From the NCBI GenBank assembly GCA_005408345.1, contig SEMN01000702.1, forward strand, positions 62,001 to 126,000: a stretch of DNA of 64,000 bases, written 5' to 3'. Positions within the stretch are counted from its first letter, which is position 1, and each line of letters starts with the position of its first letter. A model generated the notes under the pieces. That model was not told the DNA's origin and did not search any database. It was given only the letters and a program-made list of their open reading frames with translations. The position numbers and the translations under genes were made by a program. The DNA is from Macquaria australasica. Taxonomy: Eukaryota; Chordata; Actinopteri; Centrarchiformes; Percichthyidae. Below are positions 1 to 10,839 of this stretch, in pieces.

Positions 1-382
1 CGCCGACTTGAGAGCAGAAGTCGGCCAGACCGCCAACCGGGAATCAGGAGCAGAAGCGGGCTGGACTGCCGACCGGGATTCCAGGACCAGACGGTAAGCC
101 GCTAGTAGAGGTGAGTCGGGGTGGAACACCGGTGCTGGCAGCGGAGGCTCCATTGCACCCGCCTGCCGAGATCGCGGACGGCGTTGGGAGCCCCGACAAC
201 CACCTCCTCCACGACCTCCGTGGGTCCCCGGAAAAATGGCCAGCCGGGTGCCCTCATAGGGAGAGGGAGACTGATCCCTCACCGGTGGTTTAATCCCCAG
301 GAATCTGCAGACTGACTCCGCGGGGCTAATGGAGCCCGGTAGTCCTGCAGGCGAGGGTAACTGTCCGCTGGGTCCCAATTAG

Positions 383-393
383 GTCGAGTCATT
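383..393 (-). other. Self-priming primer-binding site
   Basis: One base inside the LTR end, the minus strand reads AATGACTCGAC. The exact complement, GTCGAGTCATT, lies at 572-562 at the predicted 5' end of the transcript. An 11-nt perfect match at this spot is the arrangement known from Tf1/sushi elements, where the RNA 5' end folds back to prime reverse transcription in place of a tRNA. Confidence 0.7.
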
Positions 394-394
394 C

Positions 395-778
395 TGTTAC
401 GTCTAGCCATCCTGGCAGCAGGGAGAGGACCCAAATGCAGACAACGGCAGGTTGGATGCAGCAAAGGTGATTTATTCTATAACACAAAACTCCAGAAAGC
501 ACACGCAGGGAAAACACTGAGAAACGCAGGAACAGAGGAGACTGGTAAACCTAACAACATCAATGACTCGACAGGGAACAAAGGGAAAGGACCGGTATAT
601 ATAAGGGAGGAGACAATGAGGAAAACAGAAACAGGTGCATGACAAGACCCAGGTGAAAACAATCAACAGGCGGGAAAGAACAAAGACAGGAAGTAAATAA
701 TACACAAGACACAAGACCAGGGAACTTCAAAATAAAAACAGGAAACAGTCCAACAATAGTCCTTTGGGGACCATGACA
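395..778 (-). repeat. 5' LTR (384 bp) of the left-edge retrotransposon
   Basis: On the minus strand the LTR begins TGTCATGG and ends CGTAACA, so it has the standard TG...CA termini. It contains a TATA box (596-604) and an AATAAA polyadenylation signal (476-471) in the correct order for U3-R-U5. No second LTR is in the window, so the length is inferred from the termini and from the adjacent primer-binding site. Confidence 0.8.
596..604 (-). promoter_or_regulatory. TATA box in the left-edge LTR
   Basis: TTATATATA on the minus strand. The predicted transcript start lies about 30 bp downstream, near 572, exactly where the 11-nt sequence complementary to the primer-binding site begins. Confidence 0.65.
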
Positions 779-1928
779 GTGTTCATATAGGCACATTACT
801 ATTGTTTTTATTGTATTGGTTTTTTTTATTGTGAATCTATCCTTTCACCATTTTAGCACATTTTAATGTTTTTTGTTAAGTCAAATTTGTATCTAAAACA
901 TCACCAAGATATTTAAAATAATCAAAAATTTTTTACTAGTACATCAGGGTGACAATTGTTTTTAATAAAAATACATGCAAACTATTTTACTAATGAGCAA
1001 TATGAGTAATGTTTAGATGCAATGAGGAGTCAACCACTCAAGGATATTTGGCATATCATACATGATTTACAAAACTGCATCATCTGCATATGTTTAAGTT
1101 TGAAATGCAGCAAAAGTTAAAGACATTGTTTATATAGACACTAAAGAGTAAAGAGCCTAATATGGAACCATGAGGGACCCGATGTTGAGAGTCAGATAAA
1201 AAAAATAATAGTCAGAAAGTCTAAATTAATTTCTGGTTAAAGGTAACAGGCACAGTCCACAGCAGCTACAGTATCTGTCCAGCATCATAGATATGATCAC
1301 CAGAAGTTGTAAGAGACACATGATACATGGATACAATGTGCGCAATTGTCTAGTTGGACAGTTATTTCCCTCATTAAATATTTTTTAAGCATGTTAATTA
1401 TGTAAACATGATGTTCACTGTGATATTTAGCTCTCGTGTGAAACTATTCCAAAGTAAAACACAACCTTTACAAGGAAAATATCAATTAAATCCCACTGTG
1501 GGACTTTAAGGACTCAATATAAAGAGAATACTGCTTTTAAATCAAACTAATGGCTTATCCAGCTATATGTATACATCTGTCCTTCGCTGGTCTTCCCCTT
1601 ATCGTCTGTGTGTCTGCATGTGTTAATTAACACCACAATGGAGATACACTGTATATCCTCCCAAACAAACAAGCTGCCTCCTAAGAATTACTGCAGCGTC
1701 TCGCCCAAAGCCTTGCCTTCCTCCCTGTCTCATTGGTGCCTACTTCCACCCCCGCCTCTTACATTTCTGCCTGAGACTCAAAGACACAAAAGTTATTTAT
1801 TTCTTGTTGGAGATTCATTACTTGTTGCTGGCGTACTTTGAATGGTTGGTGTGGGCTTAATAAATTCAGACTCTCTTCTCCCGCCTACTTCCACACAGCT
1901 CCTCACCTCAGCTAGTCCAGAAAGATTG
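779..1928. other. Unassigned AT-rich DNA
   Basis: There are no supported genes. Short poly-A and poly-T runs are common and frames are short. I see no terminal inverted repeats or recognised repeat family here. Confidence 0.5.
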
Positions 1929-2071
1929 TCTGTGTGTGTTTGTGTGTGTGTGTGGTTGCTGCTGGGGTCTCCAGCTTGTGAAACAAAGCCTTGTGAAATG
2001 CACCACCACAGAGGTCTCTGTTTGAGGACTAAGATCATTTCATCAGGAAGCTGGACAGTTTGAGCTCTACA

Positions 2072-2108
<37 letters not shown>
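1929..2108. repeat. GT and CA microsatellites
   Basis: An interrupted GT tract lies at about 1929-1954 and a CA tract at about 2072-2108. The open frames across them are repeat artefacts. Confidence 0.9.
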
Positions 2109-2384
2109 CACCACAGCCATCCTATTACTGGCAGACTCCTGCTTTTTAGAGGTTTTTCTTAAACGTTGCTGTTTCATTTGCTGGATTCTTCCATTACCTC
2201 ACTAACAAGCATGCACTGAGCTTTCTGTCTATTTCACTTGAGACAGAAGTTCACTTGCTCTTCACATTCCTCTTTCTTTCTCTCTTTCCCTTTCTCTTGT
2301 CCTTCTCCTCAGCCTTCTTCTCTCCCTCCTCCTAACCATCATTACCGTCAAATGAGAAAGACAGGCAAGATACAAGATGCCAAC

Positions 2385-2550
2385 CTGAAAATAACTCTCA
2401 GCTGAAAAATACTAGCCAGCTAGAAAATATTATTCGCCTCAGAGAAATATGATTCACCTCAATGGTCAGATGGTAAATATGGGAAGACAGGCTGTTCACC
2501 TGAGGTATCAAGTAGTAAATACCACAAAAATACTGCTCACCTCAGCATTC
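2385..2550. repeat. Degenerate short tandem motif
   Basis: A motif of the form AAATA...TTCACCTCA recurs about every 35-45 bp with much variation (near 2420, 2450, 2495 and 2535). This is a weak minisatellite-like pattern judged by eye only. Confidence 0.35.
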
Positions 2551-3749
2551 AGAGACCCAGAACTCTGCAGATATTCCAGATGAGGGGAGTCTGACAATGG
2601 TGTACCATCTGAGGACCCATTGTCCCTGTCACTAGGACAGCCAATCACGTTCCAACACACTTGTGTTCGAAAGTTGCCTGGTTTTGCTTGCCGAGATGCT
2701 ACACAAACAAGCCCGATACAATCAATGTGTCAGAAATACTCACATTCTAATAAGTCCTTGGACAGTGTTGAATGGATTACCGAATGAGTCTACTGGGCAC
2801 AGGCCCAGGGACCTGAGGGGCCAGGGGCCCCCTAAGCCAGAACCAGTGAAGTAACTGTTATTAACGTTGTGTTATTGGAGCTATGTCCTGATCCAATCCT
2901 CCTATACTACTAATGTCATGCTATGAAGGACTCTCTTCAAGGCCAGTATGGAGAGGGGGAGTGACTATAGCAACCAATGCACTTTTATGATTATTGTATT
3001 AAGATAGACTCTAAAAGATCTGAGCCTATCCTTTAAGGCAGAGGTTATTTATTTTCAGCTGTTGTAACATATCCATCACAGAGTTGATTCAGAGTTGACT
3101 AGCAAACAGGCAAATTGAATTCAAAATGGATTTGTATGGTTCATCTGAAGGCTACAGATGTGCTCAGCACAACAAAGGGCAACTCATATAAAAAAAATGG
3201 ATAAAAATAATCATTTTATTCTAGCTTCCTTATCTCTCTGTACTAAAGTAGTTTTTAACTTGTGTATTTACTTAGTTAATTTACAGACAAATGAGATAGA
3301 GAAAGGAGCTGTGGGAGAGATATCTGCAGGCCACCCATGCTGCCTATTGACATTTTGGCTGTGTTCCATTGGTGTGTGTGCGTGTGTGTGAGTGTGTGTG
3401 TGAAATATTTATATTGTGAAGGCTTACAGGTCGTAAGAGAGAGCTATTCCTGAGCCCCGGGCAAAGTGTCCAGCCTTTCCTGATAAGCCCACAACCAGCT
3501 GCAGCCTATTTGTTGAAGATGAAGATGAAGAAAATCCCAATAACTGCACATGCACACACATCAGGGATATGTCCAGCTCCAAATGGCTTTTGAATACCTC
3601 ATTCATGCTTTCCAGTTCAGTTCTTGAGTTTGAATTTAATTAGTATTAAAGCTATGATGAGTCCAGTGAGTTCTGTGGGTGGAAACACCTTGTTAATAAA
3701 ATAGGTCAGAGGAGAATGGCCACACTGGAAGGTGACAGTAAATCATGAG
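2551..3749. other. Unassigned DNA with a short GT tract
   Basis: No gene is supported. A GT-rich stretch lies at about 3371-3401. Nothing else structured was seen. Confidence 0.45.
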
Positions 3750-4372
3750 TTACAATAGCGCTATGCAGAAGAACATCTCTTAGCTGACAACACATCGAAC
3801 CTTTAAGTGGAAGGGCTACAACAGCAGAGGACCACAGCAGGTTCCACTCCTGACAGCTGAGAACAGGTAACTGAGGCTACAGTGGGCACAGGCTCACCAA
3901 AACTGAACAGTAGCAGATTGGAAAAGCACTGTCTTGTCTGACGAATTGCGATGATATGGTCAAAACTTGGCGTAAACAACATGAATCCATGGATCCATCC
4001 AACAGTTCAGGTTGGTGGTGGTGCAATGGTGAGGGGAATCTTTTTTGGTACACTTAGGCCCCTTAATATCAATTGAGCAATGTTGCCACAGCCTACTTGA
4101 GTTAATCATGTGCATCCCTTTATGGTCACAATCTACTATCACAATCTTCTACTGGCTACTACCATGTAACAAAGCACAGGAGTTCAGCAGCAACTCATCA
4201 GCAGTACTCCATCACCCGATTCAATGGAGCATCTTTGGAATAAGGTGGAATGGAAAATTGACAGGATGAAATAAGCAGATGACATTATCTGCAGCAACTG
4301 ATTGAGGCTATCAATGTCAAATAAGTCAGGTCTTACCCAGAACTAGGTGAACCTAATTAAGTGGCCATATCC
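3750..4372 (+). pseudogene. Decayed Tc1-like (DD34E) transposase
   Basis: The nucleotide sequence follows the widespread fish Tc1-type transposase in collinear order. It passes from the region just upstream of the first catalytic aspartate (TCTGACGAA near 3938) through the glycine-rich GGGAMV block near 4014-4030 to the C-terminal block near 4210-4250. It closes with CCTAATTAAGTGGCCATATC (4352-4371), which resembles the element's 3' end. All three frames have stops and small indels, so it makes no protein. A full transposase has about 340 codons; this relic covers perhaps two thirds. The identification comes from remembered family sequence and the inverted terminal repeats were not located. 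Confidence 0.7.
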
Positions 4373-5283
4373 AAACAAATCCATCAAATGAGCTCCAAGT
4401 GTGCAACACCTGACATCACATTGAACTGACTACAGCACAACACCCCTATAACCCCTGTAAGGGAAGCAGTTGCTGTGTGCATAGTTCTGTGCCACAGTGT
4501 CTGAACTGAAGGATGCTAAAGTCAGTGGCTTTAACAATTTAGAGGAACACGAATTACGCACAAACTACTGTACAGCATTAGGTTTTGCAGATGGAATATA
4601 TGACTTAAGCTTATTGTTACTAGCCGCTGTTGCCAAGCAACCTCAGACATATGCATTTGTTTTGTATGTTGCCTTGAAGTCATTTGCATTATTGACATGG
4701 TCTTTTGATTTGTTTTGCATGTAATAGAAATGCCACTCCTATCGACACAGTATGTACACATACACACACACTGTAGATCAGGATGAAAAATACACAATAC
4801 TCAATTATGTTTCCCAAACTTTAAAAAAAAAAAAAATCCGTGGAGACTGACCCATGACACTTTTGGCAAGTGAAATCATCATTCTTTATGACTGAGTGTA
4901 AATTGTGTAATTTTACTGAAATACAATTTTATTCCCTGCCATTAAAATTTGATTCATATTCTACCTACTAATCCGTGTGGCCAGTTTAAATTCCAACCCA
5001 TAAACTGAATGCACAACCCTGAGACCCGTACTGTTCTCATACAAAGACACACAAATGCACAAAAACATGTGAATCATTTTAAACAATCCCCGTCCTGTTA
5101 TATGTTGCTTCAAGCTACATTTCTAAATGTTTATGTAACCCAGGTCACAAAGAGTTAACAAAACGGGAGTGCCTTAGCCAATCAGAACGCAGGTCCGCAG
5201 CACCGTAGGCAGGCTAGACAGCATACGCTGGCCAGACACTGGGTGACACTGTAGGGACAGGACCTGCTGCTGAACGCTCGTAG
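4373..5283. other. Unassigned DNA
   Basis: No gene or mobile element is recognised. A run of 13 A lies at about 4824-4836. The GC content rises at 5150-5280, just before a GT microsatellite. Confidence 0.45.

Positions 5284-5334
<51 letters not shown>
5284..5334. repeat. GT microsatellite
   Basis: An almost pure GT tract of about 24 units, followed by GAGAGAG. Confidence 0.95.
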
Positions 5335-5340
<6 letters not shown>

Positions 5341-7615
5341 GCCCTGCTCACTGAAACCTGCCGAGTAACACAGAGGAACTCCCGAATTGGTCAGGTTTTT
5401 TTGTTAGTCGATTTGAAGTTGATGGCGAGCCAAGCCAGATATTACCTGTATTCCTGGATTGAAGATCCCTGAAGTGAAGAGCCAGAGGCAAGAACTGCCC
5501 TCTCCTGCCACGGCGGTAGGGTAAACATCATAAACTGCTGTACAAGACCGCACTACTCTAACACTCAACACTCAACTCCCAACACCACGTGCACAACCCC
5601 CAATTCCCACACTCTGACTTTACCCTTTTTTTTTTTACTTGACTTGGAAAAGACACTTACCTTCTTCATTGCCCTTCAAACGCATCCCCTGTGTGGGTGA
5701 AAGGACTGAGTCGTAACCATTACTAGTCAAGTATTCAAATTGTTGATATGAGGTATTATTGTGCCTTGGTTATGGTGATTTTGTAATTGCTGACACAGTG
5801 AATAGTGAACTATTGTAAGGCTGAATTGAATTTCAAAGTGATAATATTGTTACCTACCTAATATGGATCCAAATATTGAGAGATTGAGATTCTGAATTTA
5901 CATGCTGTTAAACGGAAAAATAGTGACATAAGGAATAACTTGTTGCTGAATTGACCTGTGGAATTTAATGGGTTACTGAACGTAATTTTGTTTGTCATAT
6001 TTTGTTCATTTTCTAAAAATATAGGGTACCAGTTTATAGCTCTTCGTCTTGTGTGGTCATTGAATGTTGCAAATAGTCTTTTCTGCCTCCTGTTCGAGTC
6101 TAGTATCCTCTGATTCTGGTCCAGCATAATAATTGTAACCTTAACTAATTATTCATTTACTGCATTATCTCTATTACCAGTAGCGTTAGGAGCCGAGTGC
6201 TACATTTAGTTAGTGCTTTTTCTTCTCCTCTCACACATACACATACTGAATGCCGTACGTGTACACATTGAACCTTGATAACATAAACCAAATGATGGAC
6301 CTGCAGCAGCAGTGAAGCAGTTGGCACTTTCACCTCAGGAAATACCAGAGAAAATACCTTCCTAGATTCACACACGCAGATATACACACACAGATTGGCC
6401 GTCAGCTAGTCCCTCTCTGCTCTGCTGCCCTGCATGTGGAGATGATGGATTTTGATGATGATTCTTACAGACTGGGAGCTGAGGTGAACTTTGTCCAGAT
6501 ACGCTGCACTGTAATGTGTGTGTGTGTGTGTGTGTTCATATGTGTTTATGAGGGATTGCATTTATTCACATCAGTGTGGACAACTAGGAACCAATCTCAT
6601 GTTTGACAAATGGGTTCTTGACCCCCCGTTTCTGTCCTGACAGGAGTATATATACAGTGTGGCTGACTGACTGACCAACGTATTTACACACCATTGCTTC
6701 CTCTCTTAAAATGCACACATATATACACTCGTGAATAAATATGCAGCTGGGGTGATCTGAATATTCATGAGGCTTCATTTCCTATTCAAGTTACTGTGTG
6801 CACACAGTGAGACGGTGAGGGGGAGTTGGACCAACTGATTTTTGATAAAAGGCTATCTGCAAACCGAAGCATCAGACTCATTCTAGCTACGTTTGGTTTC
6901 ATGGTTGTTCCTCCCTGACTACAGCTGCACTAGTCAATACATCATAACATTATTTTTTAATATGTCAGATGTCTGATCAAAGTATTGTCCTACATTGATG
7001 TGGATTTAAGAATTTTGCTCAACAGCTTCAGTGATGTAATGCTGTGCTCATATCAAAACAGAGCAAGATGAGCTTGAAAACTTGTTGCTAGTGTTTTTTG
7101 TTTTGTCTTTTTAATTGTAATCCTGAGTTTCCAACTCATTAGCTCAGCTTGTTTTAGTCAGTTCTTATGGACATTGTTTCAGAAAGGTGATGGTTCAGCT
7201 CTGTAGTCTATGGTGTATTATACTGTTGTCATTCATATTGATCATTACACTTGAGTTTTAGTTTGGTTGTGTATATCACTTAAAATCATTTGTATGAAAT
7301 GGTGCCTTGAACTAGCTCTGTGTGTTTTAGTTTAGTTCATGTGCACGCATGTCAATGATCAGGCCCTCACACCCACCCTGTGTGAGCTCTGATTTTGTCC
7401 ACCAACACTTAGACCACAAATGTGGGTAGATTAGAGAGTTTGGACCTCTGAGTGGTGACACTCCCCCACCACAGGGAATGTCAGCTGCTCAGAGGTCCAG
7501 GCTGAAAACTAAAGCTGATCATTGTGATCTTCAACCTTGGAACAGCCTTCTTCAAAGCACTGTTTTCAGTTTAACCTGGAGTGGTTTGCCTAAACATTTG
7601 GTAATATGTACACGT
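5335..7615. other. Unassigned DNA
   Basis: No convincing coding region. There is a CA/GT tract at 6515-6534 and a T-rich run at 5625-5637. Reading frames are short and lack recognisable domains. Confidence 0.45.
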
Positions 7616-7623
7616 GTCCAGAC

Positions 7624-8274
7624 TAGTGCTGTCAGTCTTCCTCTTTAATCCCATTCGAATTTCACTCATTATTATGTTTAATATTCAAATTATAATCACA
7701 TTTTTAATGCTCAAATTTAGCCTATTATTAATATTTACTATGTACCTATACACTGTTTACACAGGCTTATGCATTACCTATGCCACTATCAACATGTGGC
7801 TGTCCACAAGAGGTCATTCAAACATTACCAATAAACATTTGACATTACCAATAGCTTTCTTGCTAAGTAATAATTAAGCTTAGGCACAAAATGAATAATG
7901 TTAACTTGGCGGGCAGCTGGTAAGCCCCGTGATGAGGAGGAGGGAGGCACAAAAGATTCTTGCCTGCTTAAGCTGCGGCTCCTCGGACTGTAGATCGTTA
8001 TTTTTCCGTTTGTTGATGGAAATCCCAAAACTTTCAGCACATTGGGTTCTTAAATGGTCAGGAGTGGTGATCTCCGTGGGTGCATGGCTTTCTGCCATTT
8101 CTGATAGTGAGATTGTGATTCAGAAAACTTTATTGCTCATCAGACGCCATGGTGAGAAGGGCGAGATTTGCTAATGTTAACACGTTTATAAAAAAATTAT
8201 TAAAATACACACTTGAATAGTATTTTCAGCAATCGAATTATATTCGACTGCCGAAATTCTTTCCAACAGCCCTA
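7624..8274. mobile_element. Non-autonomous hAT-type element (651 bp)
   Basis: The ends are TAGTGCTGT on the left and, read inward on the other strand, TAGGGCTGT on the right: 8 of 9 bases match. The element is flanked by a perfect 8-bp direct repeat GTCCAGAC (7616-7623 and 8275-8282). An 8-bp duplication with TAGNGCTGT-like ends is characteristic of hAT transposons. No frame in the interior resembles a hAT transposase, so it would need a transposase from elsewhere. Subterminal ATTCGAAT-like motifs occur near both ends (7657 and 8233-8246). Confidence 0.85.
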
Positions 8275-8739
8275 GTCCAGACTGAGGTGTGGACAAAAAA
8301 AACTGTACCTGGGTGGAACAAGGTGGTCTGAGATTGATTTCAGTCAAACTGTGGTATGTCAGTGTGGAGTCAGAATGCAATCTGTACTGTTATTGGAGAA
8401 ACTTTCGTGCGCTGGCATAACATTATGATTGGCATTCATACACTGGTAGCAAGACAATGGGCAATACAGTGCTTCACTGATGTATGGGCAGAATTGACCC
8501 AACTTGACATCACATGATATATTTTCGTAGGAGGGTGGTGGATGGGGGGTGCTAGTTTTTTTTCCTTTGCGGCCTGTAGGGGTGTTTCGTTCTCCCTTCA
8601 GTTGTGTTCACATGGCTCCACTTACCTGTACATTGCTCTTCAATCTCCATTCCTGGAAACAGCCGCATTTTGTTGCCAGAAGTATTACACAAGTGGACCG
8701 TGTAATGCTTTTATTGATCAATCCATCCTCTAACCTTCA

Positions 8740-8905
8740 TCCTGGTCAGGCCGTTGTGGAGAACACAGGGTGAGCAGAGCAGCCCAGATGTCCTATCCCC
8801 CCTGCAAATTCCTCATTCAAATGCACCAGGGCATGCTGGGAGATGTAATCCCATCAGTGTGCCCTGGGTCTGCCCCAGGGTTTTCTCCCAGGCATTTGTG
8901 CATCT
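8740..8905 (-). pseudogene. Antisense 3' end of a fish LINE
   Basis: On the minus strand this stretch gives a decayed version of the LINE C-terminus seen on the plus strand at 10639-10803: a GRPRT-like segment near 8880-8860, then a GWDIWAALL-like segment near 8800. The nucleotide match is clearest at 8850-8885. Stops interrupt it. It appears to be a second, older copy in opposite orientation. Confidence 0.5.
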
Positions 8906-8934
8906 CCAAAGCGAGGCAAAAGGGTGAACAATGG

Positions 8935-9175
8935 GACTCAAGAATCAGTTTGAATCAAACTACATTATTTAAAAAACAAAACTACTTGGTTAGGCTTAGG
9001 AAAAGATCATGGTTTGGGTTAAAATAAATACGTTACATAAGTCACGTACCTCCTGGGTGAAAGTCCTGTGTTTGTTTGGCCCATCCATCCACCCAGCCAC
9101 CTCCTTATGTGGACTTTGTCACTCTTTATACTACGTCACCTGAACACTCTGCACTGGCTCACTGAAATAAATGGG
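8935..9175 (+). repeat. Dispersed fish repeat with CTTGGTTAGGNTTAGG core
   Basis: It contains CTACTTGGTTAGGCTTAGG followed by a GATCATGGTTTGGGTTAAAA-like segment and a CCATCCATCCACCC run. Related sequence occurs at 59491-59790, and in reverse at 15330-15400. The class is unknown to me. Confidence 0.55.
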
Positions 9176-9654
9176 TGATAACAGCCTCCTGAACCTACTA
9201 GTAGGTTTAGTAGGGCCCTACTAGCCCATATATTTGGGACAGATGTGTGATGATAATGCCTATGTCCTGATAACAGTCAAATTGGGTGGTTTGGGAGCTT
9301 GCAATACTCTACGTGCGGGCTACCTCCGTGTTTTCAGTATTCAAAAATTAGGACAAATTATTCTCAAATGTTCCTGTTCCTCTTGTAATATATTACTGGA
9401 TTATGATGATAATGCCTATTCAATAGCCGTATAACAGTCAAGTGGGCTGACAAAATGCACCCAGGCACAAAAGCTAGCGCCATAGCTTGGCAGACTGCAG
9501 TTTGTGCAACCTGCACAAATACAAAAATTTACCATGATGAAAAATGCTGAAATGCAAGGTAAAAGATAAAAGACAGACTCACTAAATTACCACCGCTCAC
9601 ACTCACTACCACCTACTACCACGCACTAAGGCAGAGTCAGAGAAACCAACTGTT

Positions 9655-9778
9655 TTTTGTTTTTTTTATATACTTTTTCATATAGAATCGGTCTAGACCT
9701 GCTCTATATGAAAAAGTGCCTTGAGATAACCTTATTATGATATGGCGCCATATAAATAAAACTGCTATATAAATAAGA
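9655..9778. repeat. Two L2-type 3' tails joined head to head
   Basis: The plus strand 9692-9776 is the typical tail (AGACCTGCTCTATATG, then GCCTTGAGATAAC, then TATGGCGCCATATAAATAAA). Just before it lies a short antisense piece of the same tail. Together they make a perfect 14-bp inverted repeat, ACTTTTTCATATAG at 9672-9685 and its complement at 9704-9717. Confidence 0.75.
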
Positions 9779-9779
9779 C

Positions 9780-10160
9780 TTAAGTGACTTAATTTGAAAC
9801 ATTTTGGGAAAAAAAGCGATTTTAGGAGGATTGCTCAAAATGTATAGGCTACTTTTTCAACTGAATTTCTGCCCTTATGTCTTGTAAATGATATATAATC
9901 CTGCATTAACTTTTCAAATGATCTCCAGGAAACGTTAAGTATAAATTTTGCAAAAAAACTTCAACCTGCAAGTGGCTAAAGTCTCTTATCACGGGCTAGA
10001 TTTTCTGAAGTCTGAAAACAGAGCCAAGAGGAGGGGCTGAAGTAGAGGTTTGCTCTCAGACCACTTGAATTACAATATGCTGAATGGTTATTATGGATTT
10101 TTTGGCCAATGACGCCATAACAATACTGCCTACCCCAGCTTTAATGTCAGTTAGAGCAAG
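9780..10160. repeat. Probable dispersed fish repeat
   Basis: The segment ending GACGCCATAACAATACTGCC and TACCCCAGCTTTAATG (about 10110-10147) resembles a repeat common in fish genomes. No termini were found, so the limits are approximate. Confidence 0.35.
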
Positions 10161-10638
10161 GTTTGTTCTGGGTAAAATGACAAGTATAAAAAACAAAACA
10201 CCAAGTATACAGAGGAGGATTTTCTGCAATAATTGTTAAATTTACTCTTCGTCTTCTGTATCTTCTTTCATGGCATCAGTAATCTCTTCTTGCTATACTT
10301 GTCACGCCCACTGTGTTTTTGTTCCAGAACAAGAATGCAGGCTTAAATCTCTCTGACAGACCAGTGTGGTCATCCTCTTAGGATTTATTTCTTCTGCCTA
10401 TCACCCTGTTGTTTACATTTGTCTTTTCAAGCTAAAGAAGCAGAGAAAGCACTCCAACATGGCGTGGGAGGATTTTAACATCACCAAATGCTGCCTAAAA
10501 AATATATTAAAATGTCTGTCAGTGGAAAGTCTCATGATGATTGATGCTATTCGGTAGTTTTGTGACCATGAGCGTTCAGTTTGGGAAGAAACAGAGGCGT
10601 GCCCCTGGTTCTGGAAGTTAGTTTTTTACAATATTTGT

Positions 10639-10803
10639 AGGAGATCCCGGGGTAGACCCAGAACACACTGGAGAGATTATCTGTGTCATTTGGCCTGGGA
10701 ACGCTGCGGAATACCCCAGGAGGAGCTGGAAAACATTGCTGTGGAGAGAGACATCTGGACTATTCTGCTTATCCTGCTGCCACCGCAACCTGGCCCTGGA
10801 TAA
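10639..10803 (+). pseudogene. LINE ORF C-terminus with ATGG-repeat tail
   Basis: The frame starting AGG at 10639 is open for 54 codons to a TAA at 10801-10803. It reads RRSRGRPRTHWRDYL and later ends LLPPQPGPG, the conserved C-terminus of an abundant fish non-LTR retrotransposon. The stop is followed at 10812-10838 by an ATGG tandem repeat, the usual 3' tail. The copy is 5'-truncated, as most LINE insertions are. The clade (RTE/Rex-like) is my guess. The longer frame on the opposite strand is a shadow. Confidence 0.7.
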
Positions 10804-10811
10804 GAGGCAGA

Positions 10812-10838
10812 AAATGGATGGATGGATGGATGGATGGA
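10812..10838. repeat. ATGG tetranucleotide tail
   Basis: About six ATGG units directly after the LINE fragment, acting as its 3' tail. Confidence 0.85.
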
Positions 10839-10839
10839 A

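Larger units (their letters stand above)
1..778 (-). mobile_element. 5' part of a Tf1/sushi-like LTR retrotransposon, running off the window
   Basis: Read on the minus strand, this is an LTR (778 to 395) followed by internal sequence that continues past position 1. The internal part is GC-rich, unlike its AT-rich neighbours. It opens with a candidate leader ATG at 392-390, from which a frame runs to a stop near 279. Positions 1-95 contain two diverged copies of a unit of about 45 bp (the GAGCAGAAG motif followed by a GACCGCC/GACTGCC motif). No gag or pol motif is visible in the 394 internal bases. Assignment to the Tf1/sushi group rests on the self-priming arrangement described separately. 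The rest of the element and the second LTR would lie to the left of this window. Confidence 0.75.

Noticed and set aside
5135..6136. Possible LTR starting TGTAACCC and ending near ATTGTAACC
   Set aside because: The ends do not match the TG...CA rule, there is no PBS or polypurine tract, and no second copy.
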